Assembly: GCF_004798905.1 (NCBI RefSeq)
Contig: NZ_SDMO01000018.1
Span: forward strand, 1-44,447
Length of the DNA: 44,447 nucleotides
DNA from: Halomonas borealis
Lineage (GTDB): Bacteria; Pseudomonadota; Gammaproteobacteria; Pseudomonadales; Halomonadaceae
Direction of reading: 5' to 3'
Part shown: piece by piece, positions 1 to 7,981 of the stretch
Numbering within the stretch: the first letter of the stretch is position 1
How the letters are laid out: the number at the start of each line of letters is the position of its first letter
Translations under genes and position numbers: made by a program
Notes under the pieces: generated by a model
Seen by the model: only the letters and a program-made list of their open reading frames with translations
Database searches by the model: none
What the model was told of the DNA's origin: nothing

Positions 1-1
1 T

Positions 2-77
2 TCCCCGATAGCTCAGTTGGTAGAGCAAATGACTGTTAATCATTGGGTCACAGGTTCGAGTCCTGTTCGGGGAGCCA
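2..77 (+). tRNA. tRNA-Asn (GUU)
   Basis: A complete cloverleaf is visible. The acceptor arms TCCCCGA and TCGGGGA pair, the anticodon stem AATGA/TCATT encloses the loop CTGTTAA with anticodon GTT at 35-37, the T arm has GGTTCGAGTCC, and the 3' CCA is encoded. Its promoter lies outside the window. Confidence 0.97.
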
Positions 78-272
78 ATGTCTTTCATCGTTTTTCCCGC
101 TCTCGCCCGTTCGTGGCTTGATGCCTCGTGCCGCCCCTATGGTGCGTCTTCCCTCGTAATGATCGATGTTCTCGCGTGCCGCGCGGTGTTTTCAGGCGCT
201 CCCCTATGGCGATGTGAGTGTGTCGCCGCACGGGCGTGATCGCATCGTGTATGGAGTCGGCGGCTACAAACG

Positions 273-301
273 ACGATGCCGGGCGCATGGCCCGGCATCG
301 T
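273..301 (-). terminator. Probable terminator of prc
   Basis: An 11-bp perfect stem (273-283 with 291-301) has a 7-base loop and lies 17 bases after the prc stop codon. On the minus strand it is followed by a short T run (CGTTTG), so it is a modest intrinsic terminator. The rest of 78-272, between tRNA-Asn and this hairpin, holds no gene that I can support. Confidence 0.55.
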
Positions 302-318
302 GTTGGGGGAGAGGCGTT

Positions 319-2373
319 TCAGTCGCCGTATTCGGCGAGCCGATGGCCGTGCTCCAGATGGGCATAGTCGATCAGGATCTCGGCGCTTTCCATGACCTGG
401 GCTCGGTCGATGGGTTGCGTCTGCTCGGTGTCCTCGTCGCGGGCGTCGACCCACTCTTCCAGCGGTTTTAGCCCCTGCGCTTCGCGGCGCTCGTTCTCCA
501 GGGCCAGCTGCTCGGCCTCCTGGGCCTCGGCTTCGCGCTGGCGTTGCTCGCGATTGAGGCTGACGCTGGTGTATTGCTCGCGTAGTCGGTCGGCAAGCTC
601 GGCCTCGCGTTCCAGGTAGTGGAAGTCGGGGTGCGTCTCGGCACGCTGCTGATGGCGTTGGCGCAGGGTGTCCAGGTAGCGTTCCGGGTCGCCGTAACGA
701 CGATACTGGACCTTGCGCACCTGGTCCCAGGGCAGGGCGTTGTCGAGGCTGCTCTCACCGATGGTCTCGGGATCGATCAGGCTCGGGAAGGCGATGTCGG
801 GCGTGACGCCACGATGCTGGGTGCTCTCCCCGGAGATGCGATAGAACTTGGCACGGGTCAGTTTGAGCTGCCCGTGGTTGAGCTCATCGAGGGTTTGGAC
901 GGTGCCTTTGCCGAAGGTGTCGCCACCGACGATCAGGCCGCGACCGTAGTCCTGGACGGCGCCGGCGAAGATCTCTGAAGCCGAGGCCGAGAGGCGGTTG
1001 ACCAGCACCGCCAACGGGCCGTCGTAGAGGGTGCCGCTGTCGGTGTCGCCGTACAGGCTGATGCGGCCCTGGGCGTCGCGAACCTGAACGGTGGGGCCGC
1101 GATCGATGAACAGGCCGATCAGTGAATTGGCTTCCTGCAGGGCGCCGCCACCGTTGTTGCGCAGGTCGAGCACGATACCTTCCACATCTTCGTCCTTGAG
1201 CCGCTCGATCTCCTTGGCCACATCGCGGGTGGTGCTGCGATAGTCTTCTTCTCCGGCCTGCCAGGCGTCGAAGTCGACATAGAAGGCGGGGATCTCGATC
1301 ACGCCCAGGCGATGCGTGCCATCGTCACGCTCGATGTCGACGATCTCGCTCTGGGCCGCCTGGTCCTCGAGGTTGACGGTGTTGCGGGTGATCTCGATGA
1401 CCTTGGAGCGGGTGGTGTCGACGGCCTGAGAGGGAACAACGTCGAGACGCACCACCGAGCCCTTGGGGCCGCGGATCATGTCGACCACGTCGTCGAGGCG
1501 CATGCCGACCACGTTGACCATTTCCTCGCCTTCCTGGCCGACGCCGACGATGCGGTCGGCGGGCTTGAGCATGCCGGCTTTCTCGGCGGGGCCGCCGGGG
1601 ACCAGGCTTGCGACCTTGACGTATTCGCCATCGGCCTGCAGCAGGGCGCCGATGCCTTCCAGCGACAGACGCATCTGAATGTCGAAGGACTCGCTCTGGC
1701 GCGGTGACAGGTAATTGCTGTGCGGATCGAGGCTGCCGGTCACGGCCGCCATCATCAGGCCGAAGACGTCCTCGGCGTTGGTCTGGCGCAGGCGGCTCAG
1801 CTGATTCTCGTAGCGCTGCTGCAGCGTCTCCTCGATCTCCTCGGGCTCTTGGTCGCCGATCGATAGCGTCAGGGCGGCGTTCTCGAGGCGCTTGCGCCAA
1901 AGCTCGTCCAGTGCCGATTCACGTTGTGGCCAGGCGACGTCCTCGCGGTCCGTGGTCATGCGTTGGTCGCCGCTGAAGTCGAAGTCGAGGCCCGCATCGA
2001 CGCGCTCGAGAAGCCATTCCAGGCGGGCTTCGGCGCGTTCGTGATAGCGCTGATAGAGGGCATAGGGGCGCGTCAGGTCACCCTCGAGGATGGCCTCGTC
2101 CATGGCGGTCGATAGGTCCGCGAAGTCGTCGACATCGCCGTCGAGCAGATAGGCGCGCTGGCCGTCGAGCAGGTCCAGGTAGCGCTCGAAGGCCCGCTGT
2201 GACCAGTCGTCGTCGAAGCGGATGTCCGCGTAGTGGCCGGAGTTCATCGACTCGGCGACCTCCGTGGCGGCTTCACGCTGGGCGTCGGTGGCGGTGATAG
2301 CCGCCTGGGCCGGGGCGGCGCCCAGCAGCAGGGCCAGGGCCGTGGTACGACCCAGGGTCACAAACAGGCTCAT
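319..2373 (-). CDS. prc: Carboxy-terminal processing (tail-specific) protease Prc
   Basis: This is a periplasmic S41 serine protease that trims or degrades proteins from their C terminus, for example lipoproteins and cell-wall hydrolases. The 684-residue product matches the usual Prc length. A signal peptide (cut near AQA, residue 24) is followed by a helical N-terminal region, a PDZ domain (about 235-325, with GGPAEKAG) and the protease core. The core contains NRLSASASEIF and TFGKGTVQ, which supply the Ser464/Lys489 catalytic dyad. The C-terminal part is charged and helical. The start is ATG at 2373. A TTG one codon upstream (2376) has slightly better spacing from GGGAG and is a real alternative. 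The gene is monocistronic and divergent from the aminopeptidase gene. Confidence 0.93.
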   Translation of the reverse strand: MSLFVTLGRTTALALLLGAAPAQAAITATDAQREAATEVAESMNSGHYADIRFDDDWSQRAFERYLDLLDGQRAYLLDGDVDDFADLSTAMDEAILEGDLTRPYALYQRYHERAEARLEWLLERVDAGLDFDFSGDQRMTTDREDVAWPQRESALDELWRKRLENAALTLSIGDQEPEEIEETLQQRYENQLSRLRQTNAEDVFGLMMAAVTGSLDPHSNYLSPRQSESFDIQMRLSLEGIGALLQADGEYVKVASLVPGGPAEKAGMLKPADRIVGVGQEGEEMVNVVGMRLDDVVDMIRGPKGSVVRLDVVPSQAVDTTRSKVIEITRNTVNLEDQAAQSEIVDIERDDGTHRLGVIEIPAFYVDFDAWQAGEEDYRSTTRDVAKEIERLKDEDVEGIVLDLRNNGGGALQEANSLIGLFIDRGPTVQVRDAQGRISLYGDTDSGTLYDGPLAVLVNRLSASASEIFAGAVQDYGRGLIVGGDTFGKGTVQTLDELNHGQLKLTRAKFYRISGESTQHRGVTPDIAFPSLIDPETIGESSLDNALPWDQVRKVQYRRYGDPERYLDTLRQRHQQRAETHPDFHYLEREAELADRLREQYTSVSLNREQRQREAEAQEAEQLALENERREAQGLKPLEEWVDARDEDTEQTQPIDRAQVMESAEILIDYAHLEHGHRLAEYGD

Positions 2374-2510
2374 CAATGAAGCACTCCCGGATTCATGTAC
2401 ACTCTAGCGTCCAGACCGTGATTCGGCTCACGAGTTGCACGGACAGAGGCGCCATTGTAGCAGCTCGGCCGAGTGACATGCCCCCAAGATGCGACACCGA
2501 GAGGAGTTCC

Positions 2511-3809
2511 ATGCCCCAGGATGCCCCGCTCGAGCGACTGCTCGACTTCCTGCGCCGTTCGCCCACCCCCTGGCACGCCACGGCCAACATGGCCGAGCGC
2601 CTGGAAGCCGCCGGATTCCGGCGCCTCGACGAGACGCACGCCTGGCAGCTGACGCCGGGCGAGCGGGTCTATGTGACGCGCAACGATTCCTCGATCATCG
2701 CCCTGCAGCTACCCCGTGAGCCGCTGACGGCGCTGCGCATGATCGGCGCCCATACCGATAGCCCCGGGCTGCGGCTCAAGCCGCATGCCCCGCAGACCTC
2801 GGCCGGTTGGCTGCAGCTCGGCGTCGAGGTCTATGGTGGCGCGCTGCTGACGCCCTGGTATGACCGTGACCTGGGGCTCGCCGGGCGGGTCCATGTGCGT
2901 CATGCCGATGGCCGCCTGGAAGGCGTGCTGCTCAACGTCGATCGCGCCGTGGCGATCATTCCGAGCCTGGCGATCCATCTTGACCGCGAGGCCAACAATG
3001 GCCGGGCGATCAATGCCCAGACCCAGATGGCGCCGGTCTTCCTGCAGGGTGGGGAGTCGGCCGACCTGGATCGGCTGCTGCGCGGCTGGCTGGCGGCCGA
3101 GCATGGCCTCGATGGTGTCGAGATCGTCGACTTCGAGCTGGGCTTCCACGACATGCAGCCGCCGTCTCGGGTCGGGGTCGAGGGCGAGTTGATCGCCTCG
3201 GCGCGGCTCGACAACCTGTTGTCGTGCTTCATCGGCCTGGAAGCCTTGCTGGAGAGCGACGGCAGCCAGGGGGCGGTGCTGGTCGCCAACGATCATGAAG
3301 AGGTGGGCAGTGCCAGCGCCTGCGGTGCCCAGGGGCCCTTCCTGGGTGACGTGCTGCGTCGGGTCAACGCCCAGCTGGGCGATGCCAGCGAGGAGGGGCA
3401 TGTGCGGTTGATTCAGGCCTCGCGGATGATCTCCTGCGACAACGCCCACGCGCTGCATCCGAACTTCCCCGAGAAACACGATGCCGCCCATGGCCCGGCG
3501 CTCAATGAAGGGCCGGTGATCAAGGTCAACGCCAACCAGCGCTATGCCACCAACAGCGCCACCGCGGCGTTGTTCCGCACGCTGTGCCAGGAGGTCGAGG
3601 CGCCCGTGCAGACCTTCGTGACGCGTGCCGACATGGGCTGTGGCAGCACCATCGGGCCGATTACCGCCACCGAGCTCGGGGTGCCGACCCTGGACGTCGG
3701 CGTGCCTCAGTGGGCCATGCACTCGATCCGCGAGACCGCGGGCGCCCGGGATGTGGAGCACCTGACCCGGGTGCTGACCGCCTTCGTCGATCGTCGCGAG
3801 CTGCCCTGA
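2511..3809 (+). CDS. apeB: M18 family aminopeptidase
   Basis: This is a cytosolic zinc metallo-aminopeptidase that removes N-terminal residues, often acidic ones, from peptides. The 432-residue product carries the M18 metal-site motifs: GAHTDSPG (His81), NDHEEVGS with the tandem acidic residues, and HALHPNF. MGCGSTIGP near the C terminus is also typical. The start chosen is ATG 2511, with GAGGAG at 2501-2506. The frame stays open further upstream to 2376, but that stretch overlaps the divergent promoter region and has no family homology. The best match in my memory is the ApeB-type M18 aminopeptidase 2 of pseudomonads. A terminator-like hairpin follows at 3907-3939. Confidence 0.9.
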   Translation: MPQDAPLERLLDFLRRSPTPWHATANMAERLEAAGFRRLDETHAWQLTPGERVYVTRNDSSIIALQLPREPLTALRMIGAHTDSPGLRLKPHAPQTSAGWLQLGVEVYGGALLTPWYDRDLGLAGRVHVRHADGRLEGVLLNVDRAVAIIPSLAIHLDREANNGRAINAQTQMAPVFLQGGESADLDRLLRGWLAAEHGLDGVEIVDFELGFHDMQPPSRVGVEGELIASARLDNLLSCFIGLEALLESDGSQGAVLVANDHEEVGSASACGAQGPFLGDVLRRVNAQLGDASEEGHVRLIQASRMISCDNAHALHPNFPEKHDAAHGPALNEGPVIKVNANQRYATNSATAALFRTLCQEVEAPVQTFVTRADMGCGSTIGPITATELGVPTLDVGVPQWAMHSIRETAGARDVEHLTRVLTAFVDRRELP

Positions 3810-3814
3810 GGTCA

Positions 3815-3849
3815 GGGGAAGGGCAAGGAACAAGGAGCGAGACGCAAGG
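3815..3849. repeat. Degenerate tandem heptamers (5 units)
   Basis: Five consecutive 7-base units lie directly after the apeB stop: GGGGAAG, GGCAAGG, AACAAGG, AGCGAGA and CGCAAGG. On the opposite strand three units contain CTTG, resembling the units at 22629-22649. The repeat is degenerate, so chance cannot be excluded, but the phase is exact. Confidence 0.5.
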
Positions 3850-3906
3850 AGCCCCTTGGCTCGCTCCATCCGCATCATCGAAGCTATTCGACGAACCGCG
3901 AAACGC

Positions 3907-3939
3907 AAAAAGCCCGCCTGGCGAACCAGGCGGGCTTTT
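3907..3939 (-). terminator. Intrinsic terminator of tRNA-Met (possibly bidirectional)
   Basis: A 10-bp GC-rich stem, GCCCGCCTGG (3912-3921) with CCAGGCGGGC (3926-3935), is flanked by A5 and T4. On the minus strand it has a TTCG loop followed by TTTTT, just after the tRNA 3' end at 3947. On the plus strand it also ends in TTTT and can terminate apeB. Confidence 0.85.
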
Positions 3940-3946
3940 CGATATC

Positions 3947-4023
3947 TGGTGGCTACGCCCTGACTCGAACAGGGGACCCCATCATTATGAGTGATGTGCT
4001 CTAACCAACTGAGCTACGTAGCC
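3947..4023 (-). tRNA. Elongator tRNA-Met (CAU)
   Basis: The 77-base cloverleaf has acceptor GGCTACG/CGTAGCC, anticodon CAT and an encoded CCA. From memory it is nearly identical to the E. coli elongator tRNA-Met. This argues against the initiator tRNA, which has a C-A mismatch at the first pair, and against a lysidine-modified tRNA-Ile. Confidence 0.95.
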
Positions 4024-4038
4024 GGACAACGGGGGCGA

Positions 4039-4067
4039 ATAATACGGATAACGCCCCCTTTCGTCAA
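4039..4067 (-). promoter_or_regulatory. Sigma-70 promoter of tRNA-Met
   Basis: TTGACG (4067-4062), a 17-base spacer and TATTAT (4044-4039) form a strong promoter pointing at the tRNA, followed by a GC-rich discriminator (TCGCCCCC) typical of stringently controlled stable-RNA promoters. The arms gggggcg (4031-4037) and cgccccc (4052-4058) form an inverted repeat around the -10 box. Confidence 0.7.
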
Positions 4068-4077
4068 GCCTTTTGGC

Positions 4078-5169
4078 TTAGACGTTGAAGCGGAAGTGCA
4101 CCACATCGCCGTCCTTGAGGATGTACTCCTTGCCTTCCAGGCGCCACTTGCCGGCATCCTTGGCGCCCTGTTCGCCGTTCAGCGAGACGAAGTCGTCGAA
4201 GGCCACCACTTCGGCCCGGATGAAGCCTTTCTGGAAGTCGGTATGGATCGCGCCGGCGCCTTCGGGAGCCGTGGCGCCGATCTTGACGGTCCAGGCGCGG
4301 ACCTCCTTCACGCCGGCGGTGAAGTAGGTTTGCAGGCCCAGCAGTTCATAGCCGGCGCGGATCACGCGGTCCAGTCCCGGCTCCTCCATGCCCATCTCGT
4401 CGAGGAACATGGCGCGTTCCTCGTCGTCGAGTTCGGCGATCTCGGCCTCGATCTGGTTGCACACCGGCACCACCACGGCGTTTTCCTCGGCGGCGATCGC
4501 CTTGACCACGTCGAGGTAGGGGTTGTCGTCGAACCCATCCTCGTTGACGTTAGCGATGTACATGGTCGGCTTGAGGGTCAAGAAGCCGAAGCTCTTGAGC
4601 TGGCGCTTCTCGTCGTCGTCCAGGTCGAAGCTTCTCAGCGGCTGGCCCTCGGCCAGGTGCGGCTGGATGCGGTCGAGGATCGCCTTGGTGGCGATGGCTT
4701 CCTTGTCGCCGCCCTTCACCACGCGTGCCAGGCGCTGGATGGCGCGCTCGACGGTGTCCAGGTCCGCCAGGGCCAGCTCGAGATTGATGGTCTCGATATC
4801 GGCCCGCGGGTCGACCTCGTTGGAGACGTGGATGACGTTGTCGTTATCGAAGCAGCGCACCACGTGGGCGATGGCCTGAGTCTCGCGGATGTTGGCGAGG
4901 AACTGGTTGCCGAGGCCCTCGCCCTTGGAGGCGCCCGCCACCAGTCCGGCGATGTCGACGAACTCCATGGTGGTGGGGATGACCTTCTGGGGCTTCACGA
5001 TCTCGGCCAGCCGGTCGAGTCGCGGGTCCGGCATCGGCACGATGCCGACATTGGGCTCGATGGTGCAGAAGGGGAAGTTTTCGGCGTCGATGCCCGACTT
5101 GGTCAGGGCATTGAAGAGGGTGGACTTGCCGACGTTGGGCAGGCCGACGATACCGCAGTTGAAACCCAT
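4078..5169 (-). CDS. ychF: OLA1/YchF family ribosome-associated ATPase
   Basis: This is a P-loop protein of the Obg-related OLA1/YchF family. It binds ribosomes, prefers ATP, and is linked in E. coli to oxidative stress responses. The 363-residue product has G1 GLPNVGKST at residues 9-17, the [11 protein letters not shown]3 region, NVNED in place of the usual GTP-specific NKxD, and a C-terminal TGS domain from about 275. The start is ATG at 5169, preceded by AGGAAGA. It is the last gene of the lolB-to-ychF minus-strand series. Next to pth is its usual place in gammaproteobacteria. It is separated from pth by an 80-base heptamer repeat. Confidence 0.95.
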   Translation of the reverse strand: MGFNCGIVGLPNVGKSTLFNALTKSGIDAENFPFCTIEPNVGIVPMPDPRLDRLAEIVKPQKVIPTTMEFVDIAGLVAGASKGEGLGNQFLANIRETQAIAHVVRCFDNDNVIHVSNEVDPRADIETINLELALADLDTVERAIQRLARVVKGGDKEAIATKAILDRIQPHLAEGQPLRSFDLDDDEKRQLKSFGFLTLKPTMYIANVNEDGFDDNPYLDVVKAIAAEENAVVVPVCNQIEAEIAELDDEERAMFLDEMGMEEPGLDRVIRAGYELLGLQTYFTAGVKEVRAWTVKIGATAPEGAGAIHTDFQKGFIRAEVVAFDDFVSLNGEQGAKDAGKWRLEGKEYILKDGDVVHFRFNV

Positions 5170-5224
5170 GGGATCTTCCTGGAAAGAGAATTCGATGGTG
5201 GCGATTGGCCGGTATTCTACAGTC

Positions 5225-5304
5225 GCTACGAGCTACGAGCTACGAGCTACGAGCTACGAGCTACGAGCTACGAGCTACGAGCTACGAGCTACGAGCTACG
5301 AGCT
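5225..5304. repeat. Perfect tandem repeat of a 7-bp unit (11.4 copies)
   Basis: The unit GCTACGA is repeated eleven times plus GCT without a single mismatch, between the pth stop and the ychF start. Because 7 is not divisible by 3, every reading frame through it gives the same 7-residue peptide cycle (YELRATS on the plus strand), which creates artificial ORFs. It is in the probable pth-ychF transcript. AGCT occurs in every unit. Confidence 0.98.
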
Positions 5305-5323
5305 CGCGGCCCGGTGGCATCCG

Positions 5324-5908
5324 TCAGGGCTTGAAGCTGTGCAGCCGCTGCATGGCGCGGGTCCAGTCGCCGGCCGTGGCCTGGGGCAGGGTGGCCAGGC
5401 ATTCGTCGATGGCGGCGTCGATGGCGCCTCGCTCGGCCTTGCCGGGGCGGCTCAGCACGTAGTGGGTCACCTGGCGGGCATCGCCGGGATGGCCGATGCC
5501 GAGGCGCAGGCGGTGAAAGCCCTTGTCGTTGCCCAGCGCCTGGACGATGTCGCGCAGGCCGTTGTGGCCGCCGTGGCCACCGCCGGTCTTGTAGCGGGCG
5601 GTGCCCGGGTCGAGGTCGAGCTCGTCGTGGGCCACCAGCAGCTCGTCGGGAGCCAGTTTGAAGAACTTCGCCAGCGCCGCCACGGCGCCGCCGCTGCGGT
5701 TCATGAAGGTGGTGGGCTCGAGCAGATGCAGCTCCTGTCCGTCGAGCTGGATGCGGGTGTAGCGGCCGAGGAACTTCTTCTCGCTGCGCAGCTCGCCACC
5801 GGCCTGGCGCAGCAGGGCTTCGAGCAGCCAGGCGCCGGCATTGTGACGGGTGGCCTCGTACTCGTTGCCGGGGTTGGCGAGTCCGATGATGGCTTTGACC
5901 TGACTCAT
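5324..5908 (-). CDS. pth: Peptidyl-tRNA hydrolase
   Basis: It releases tRNA from peptidyl-tRNA that drops off ribosomes, and it is essential. The 194-residue product has the family length and motifs: GLANPGNEY, catalytic His22 in TRHN, FMNRSG, and HDELDL with the catalytic-site Asp. The start is ATG 5908, preceded by GGAGG with good spacing. The frame stays open upstream to 6007, but that stretch lies across the rplY terminator and lacks homology. It sits between rplY and ychF as in pseudomonads. An intrinsic terminator upstream (5996-6024) should reduce read-through from rplY, so part of its expression may come from a separate promoter in 5909-5995. Confidence 0.96.
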   Translation of the reverse strand: MSQVKAIIGLANPGNEYEATRHNAGAWLLEALLRQAGGELRSEKKFLGRYTRIQLDGQELHLLEPTTFMNRSGGAVAALAKFFKLAPDELLVAHDELDLDPGTARYKTGGGHGGHNGLRDIVQALGNDKGFHRLRLGIGHPGDARQVTHYVLSRPGKAERGAIDAAIDECLATLPQATAGDWTRAMQRLHSFKP

Positions 5909-5995
5909 CTTCACTGCCTCCAAACAATCCTCTGGAACGATGCTGGGCGTCGTGCCAGCGGCGATCCCCAGGTGGCCGCCAGGGCGGCGGACCAC

Positions 5996-6024
5996 AAAAA
6001 AAATCAAGCGCCGGGGCGCTTGAT
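5996..6024 (-). terminator. Intrinsic terminator after rplY
   Basis: The perfect inverted repeat ATCAAGCGCC (6003-6012) with GGCGCTTGAT (6015-6024) is followed on the minus strand by a run of eight T. It lies 50 bases past the rplY stop and upstream of pth. Confidence 0.9.
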
Positions 6025-6073
6025 CGAGATGACGTGGGCCGCGCCAGGCGGCGCGGCCCTGACAGGACCGAGC

Positions 6074-6727
6074 TTACTCGGCGCTGTTCTCGCCTTCGGC
6101 GGAGTCGCCTTCTTCGCCTTCTTCGCCTTCTTCGGCATTACCGCTGACCTTGGCCTGGGTGATGTTCAGGATCGGCTGGTCATGGTCTTCGCCGTGAGAC
6201 AGCTCGACCAGGGTCACGCCGGCCGGCAGGCTCAGGTCGGACAGGTGCAGGGTCGTGCCCAGGGCGACGTTGGCGACGTCGACTTCCAGGTAGTCCGGCA
6301 GGTCCTTCGGCAGGCAGCTGACTTCGACCTCGTTGGAGAGGACGTGCAGTTCGCCGTCTTCGTCCTTGATGCTCGGTGCGGTCTCGGCGTTCACCACGTG
6401 CAGCGGCACGCGCATGGTGATAGCGTGAGTGGCATCGATACGCATGAAGTCGGCGTGAGTCACCAGCGGCTTGTAGGGGTGACGCTGGAGATCGCGGACC
6501 ACGACCTGCAGCGGCTTGCCATCCAGCTCGAGGTTGATCACGGAGGCGAAGAACGCCTCGTCTTCGAGCGCCTTGTAGAAGGCGGTCTTGTCGACGGAGA
6601 TCGGCTGCGGCGCCTGCTCACCACCATAGATGATGGCCGGTACCTGCTCGTTCGCACGACGCAGGCGGCGGCTCGCACCTTTCCCCAGGTCGTTGCGGGC
6701 ATTGGCTGTAAGAGTGTAGTCGGACAT
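6074..6727 (-). CDS. rplY: 50S ribosomal protein L25 (long form, Ctc family)
   Basis: This is the 5S-rRNA-binding ribosomal protein bL25 with the C-terminal TL5/Ctc extension. The 217-residue product begins with the typical L25 sequence ([16 protein letters not shown]), followed by the beta-rich second domain. It ends in an acidic, low-complexity tail with repeated EEGE, about residues 197-217, which is common in halophile-type proteomes. The start is ATG 6727. It follows prs on the same strand with a 125-base leader that can form two hairpins, and it is closed by a strong terminator. Confidence 0.95.
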   Translation of the reverse strand: MSDYTLTANARNDLGKGASRRLRRANEQVPAIIYGGEQAPQPISVDKTAFYKALEDEAFFASVINLELDGKPLQVVVRDLQRHPYKPLVTHADFMRIDATHAITMRVPLHVVNAETAPSIKDEDGELHVLSNEVEVSCLPKDLPDYLEVDVANVALGTTLHLSDLSLPAGVTLVELSHGEDHDQPILNITQAKVSGNAEEGEEGEEGDSAEGENSAE

Positions 6728-6752
6728 GATGTTGCCTCTTGGTCAAAAGTCA

Positions 6753-6813
6753 GGGAGCCACCGGCACCCGCGACCAGGCTGACGGTGGTTCCCAAGCGCC
6801 CCGGCGAACCGGG
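6753..6813 (-). promoter_or_regulatory. Structured leader of rplY
   Basis: Reading along the minus strand, a CCCGG-TTCG-CCGGG hairpin (6813-6800) is followed by a longer inverted repeat whose arms GGGAACCACCG (6793-6783) and CGGTGGCTCCC (6763-6753) enclose 19 bases. It ends about 25 bases before the start codon, close enough to influence translation. Many ribosomal-protein genes use such leaders for autogenous control; that role here is inferred. Confidence 0.4.
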
Positions 6814-6852
6814 ACTCGTTATCCGCACGATGTGCCGATGACGACGTCGTCG

Positions 6853-7794
6853 TCAGTGGAACATCGCGCTGACGGATTCTTCGTTGCTGACGCGGCGGAT
6901 CGCCTCGGCGATCAGGCCGGCCACGCTCAACTGGCGGATCTTGCCGCTGCGGCGTGCGGCTTCGGTCAACGGGATGGTGTCGGTGACGACCAGCTCATCG
7001 AGCACCGAGCCGGCGATGTTGTCGACGGCCGGGCCGGACAGGATCGGGTGGGTGGCGTAGGCCACCACGCGGCGCGCGCCGCGTTCCTTGAGGGCCTCGC
7101 CGGCCTTGCACAGGGTGCCGGCGGTATCGATCATGTCGTCGACCACCACGCAGGTGCGGTTCTCGATCTCGCCGATGATGTGCATCACCTGGGCCTGGTT
7201 GGCCGAGGGGCGGCGCTTGTCGATGATCGCCAGGTCGGCATTGAGCTGCTTGGCGATGGCGCGGGCCCGTACCACGCCGCCCACGTCGGGGGAGACCACC
7301 ACCAGGTCGTCGTAGTTCTGACGCTCGATGTCGTCGAGCAGGATCGGCGAGCCGTAGACGTTGTCCACCGGCACGTCGAAGAAGCCCTGGATCTGGTCGG
7401 CGTGCAGGTCCATGGTCATCACCCGGTCGACGCCGGCCTTGACCATGATGTCGGCGACCAGCTTGGCCGAGATCGGCACGCGGGCAGAGCGCACGCGACG
7501 GTCCTGACGGGCATAGCCGAAGTAGGGCACCACGGCGGTGACACGAGTGGCGGAGGCCCGGCGCAGGGCGTCCACCATCAGCACCAGTTCCATCAGGTTA
7601 TCGTTGGTCGGGGCACAGGTGGGCTGCAGGACGAAGACGTCCTTGCCGCGCACGTTCTCGTTGATCTCGACCGCAACTTCGCCGTCACTGAACTGGCCGA
7701 CCGTAGCATTGCCCAGCCGGGTATCCAGGCTCTCGGCAACTTTCTGGGCGAGTTCGGGATTGGCGTTCCCGGCGAAAACCATCAATTTTGACAC
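6853..7794 (-). CDS. prs: Ribose-phosphate pyrophosphokinase (PRPP synthetase)
   Basis: It makes PRPP from ribose 5-phosphate and ATP for nucleotide, His, Trp and NAD synthesis. The 313-residue product follows E. coli Prs almost throughout: [10 protein letters not shown] at the N terminus, [24 protein letters not shown], the PRPP loop [13 protein letters not shown], and the ending [10 protein letters not shown]. The start is GTG 7794, preceded by AAAGGTGG. It is chosen because homology begins exactly there, while the open frame upstream runs through tRNA-Gln. It lies 61 bases after the tRNA 3' end, so the two are probably co-transcribed. Confidence 0.95.
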   Translation of the reverse strand: MSKLMVFAGNANPELAQKVAESLDTRLGNATVGQFSDGEVAVEINENVRGKDVFVLQPTCAPTNDNLMELVLMVDALRRASATRVTAVVPYFGYARQDRRVRSARVPISAKLVADIMVKAGVDRVMTMDLHADQIQGFFDVPVDNVYGSPILLDDIERQNYDDLVVVSPDVGGVVRARAIAKQLNADLAIIDKRRPSANQAQVMHIIGEIENRTCVVVDDMIDTAGTLCKAGEALKERGARRVVAYATHPILSGPAVDNIAGSVLDELVVTDTIPLTEAARRSGKIRQLSVAGLIAEAIRRVSNEESVSAMFH

Positions 7795-7855
7795 GTGCAG
7801 CCACCTTTGCAGTGTTGGGACATCAGGGTTTGGATCGGAGGTTCCGGAAGGGAAA

Positions 7856-7930
7856 TGGCTGGGGTAGCAGGATTCGAACCTGCGCATGCCGATACCAAAA
7901 ACCGGTGCCTTACCGCTTGGCTATACCCCA
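7856..7930 (-). tRNA. tRNA-Gln (UUG)
   Basis: The 75-base cloverleaf has acceptor TGGGGTA/TACCCCA, anticodon loop TTTTGGT (anticodon TTG), T arm GGTTCGAATCC and encoded CCA. It lies between ispE (52 bases upstream) and prs on the same strand, with no terminator visible on either side. It is probably excised from a lolB-ispE-tRNA-prs transcript. Confidence 0.96.
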
Positions 7931-7981
7931 GTAACCTTTGCCGTGCCGGATCGATGCATGATGTTGCCATGGCGTTGGCGA

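Noticed and set aside
2376..2510. Longer N terminus for the M18 aminopeptidase
   Set aside because: The stretch overlaps the prc promoter region, has no homology, and a good ribosome site precedes ATG 2511.
3947..4023. tRNA-Ile with lysidine-modified CAU anticodon, or initiator tRNA-Met
   Set aside because: The sequence matches elongator tRNA-Met as remembered from E. coli, including the G1-C72 pair.
5225..5304. CRISPR array or attachment site
   Set aside because: The unit is 7 bases without spacers and no cas or integrase gene is near; it is a simple tandem repeat.
4889..6841. 650-codon open frame on the plus strand across ychF, the heptamer repeat, pth and rplY
   Set aside because: It is antisense to four well-supported elements, is joined through the repeat, and its peptide has the composition typical of a frame opposite high-GC genes.
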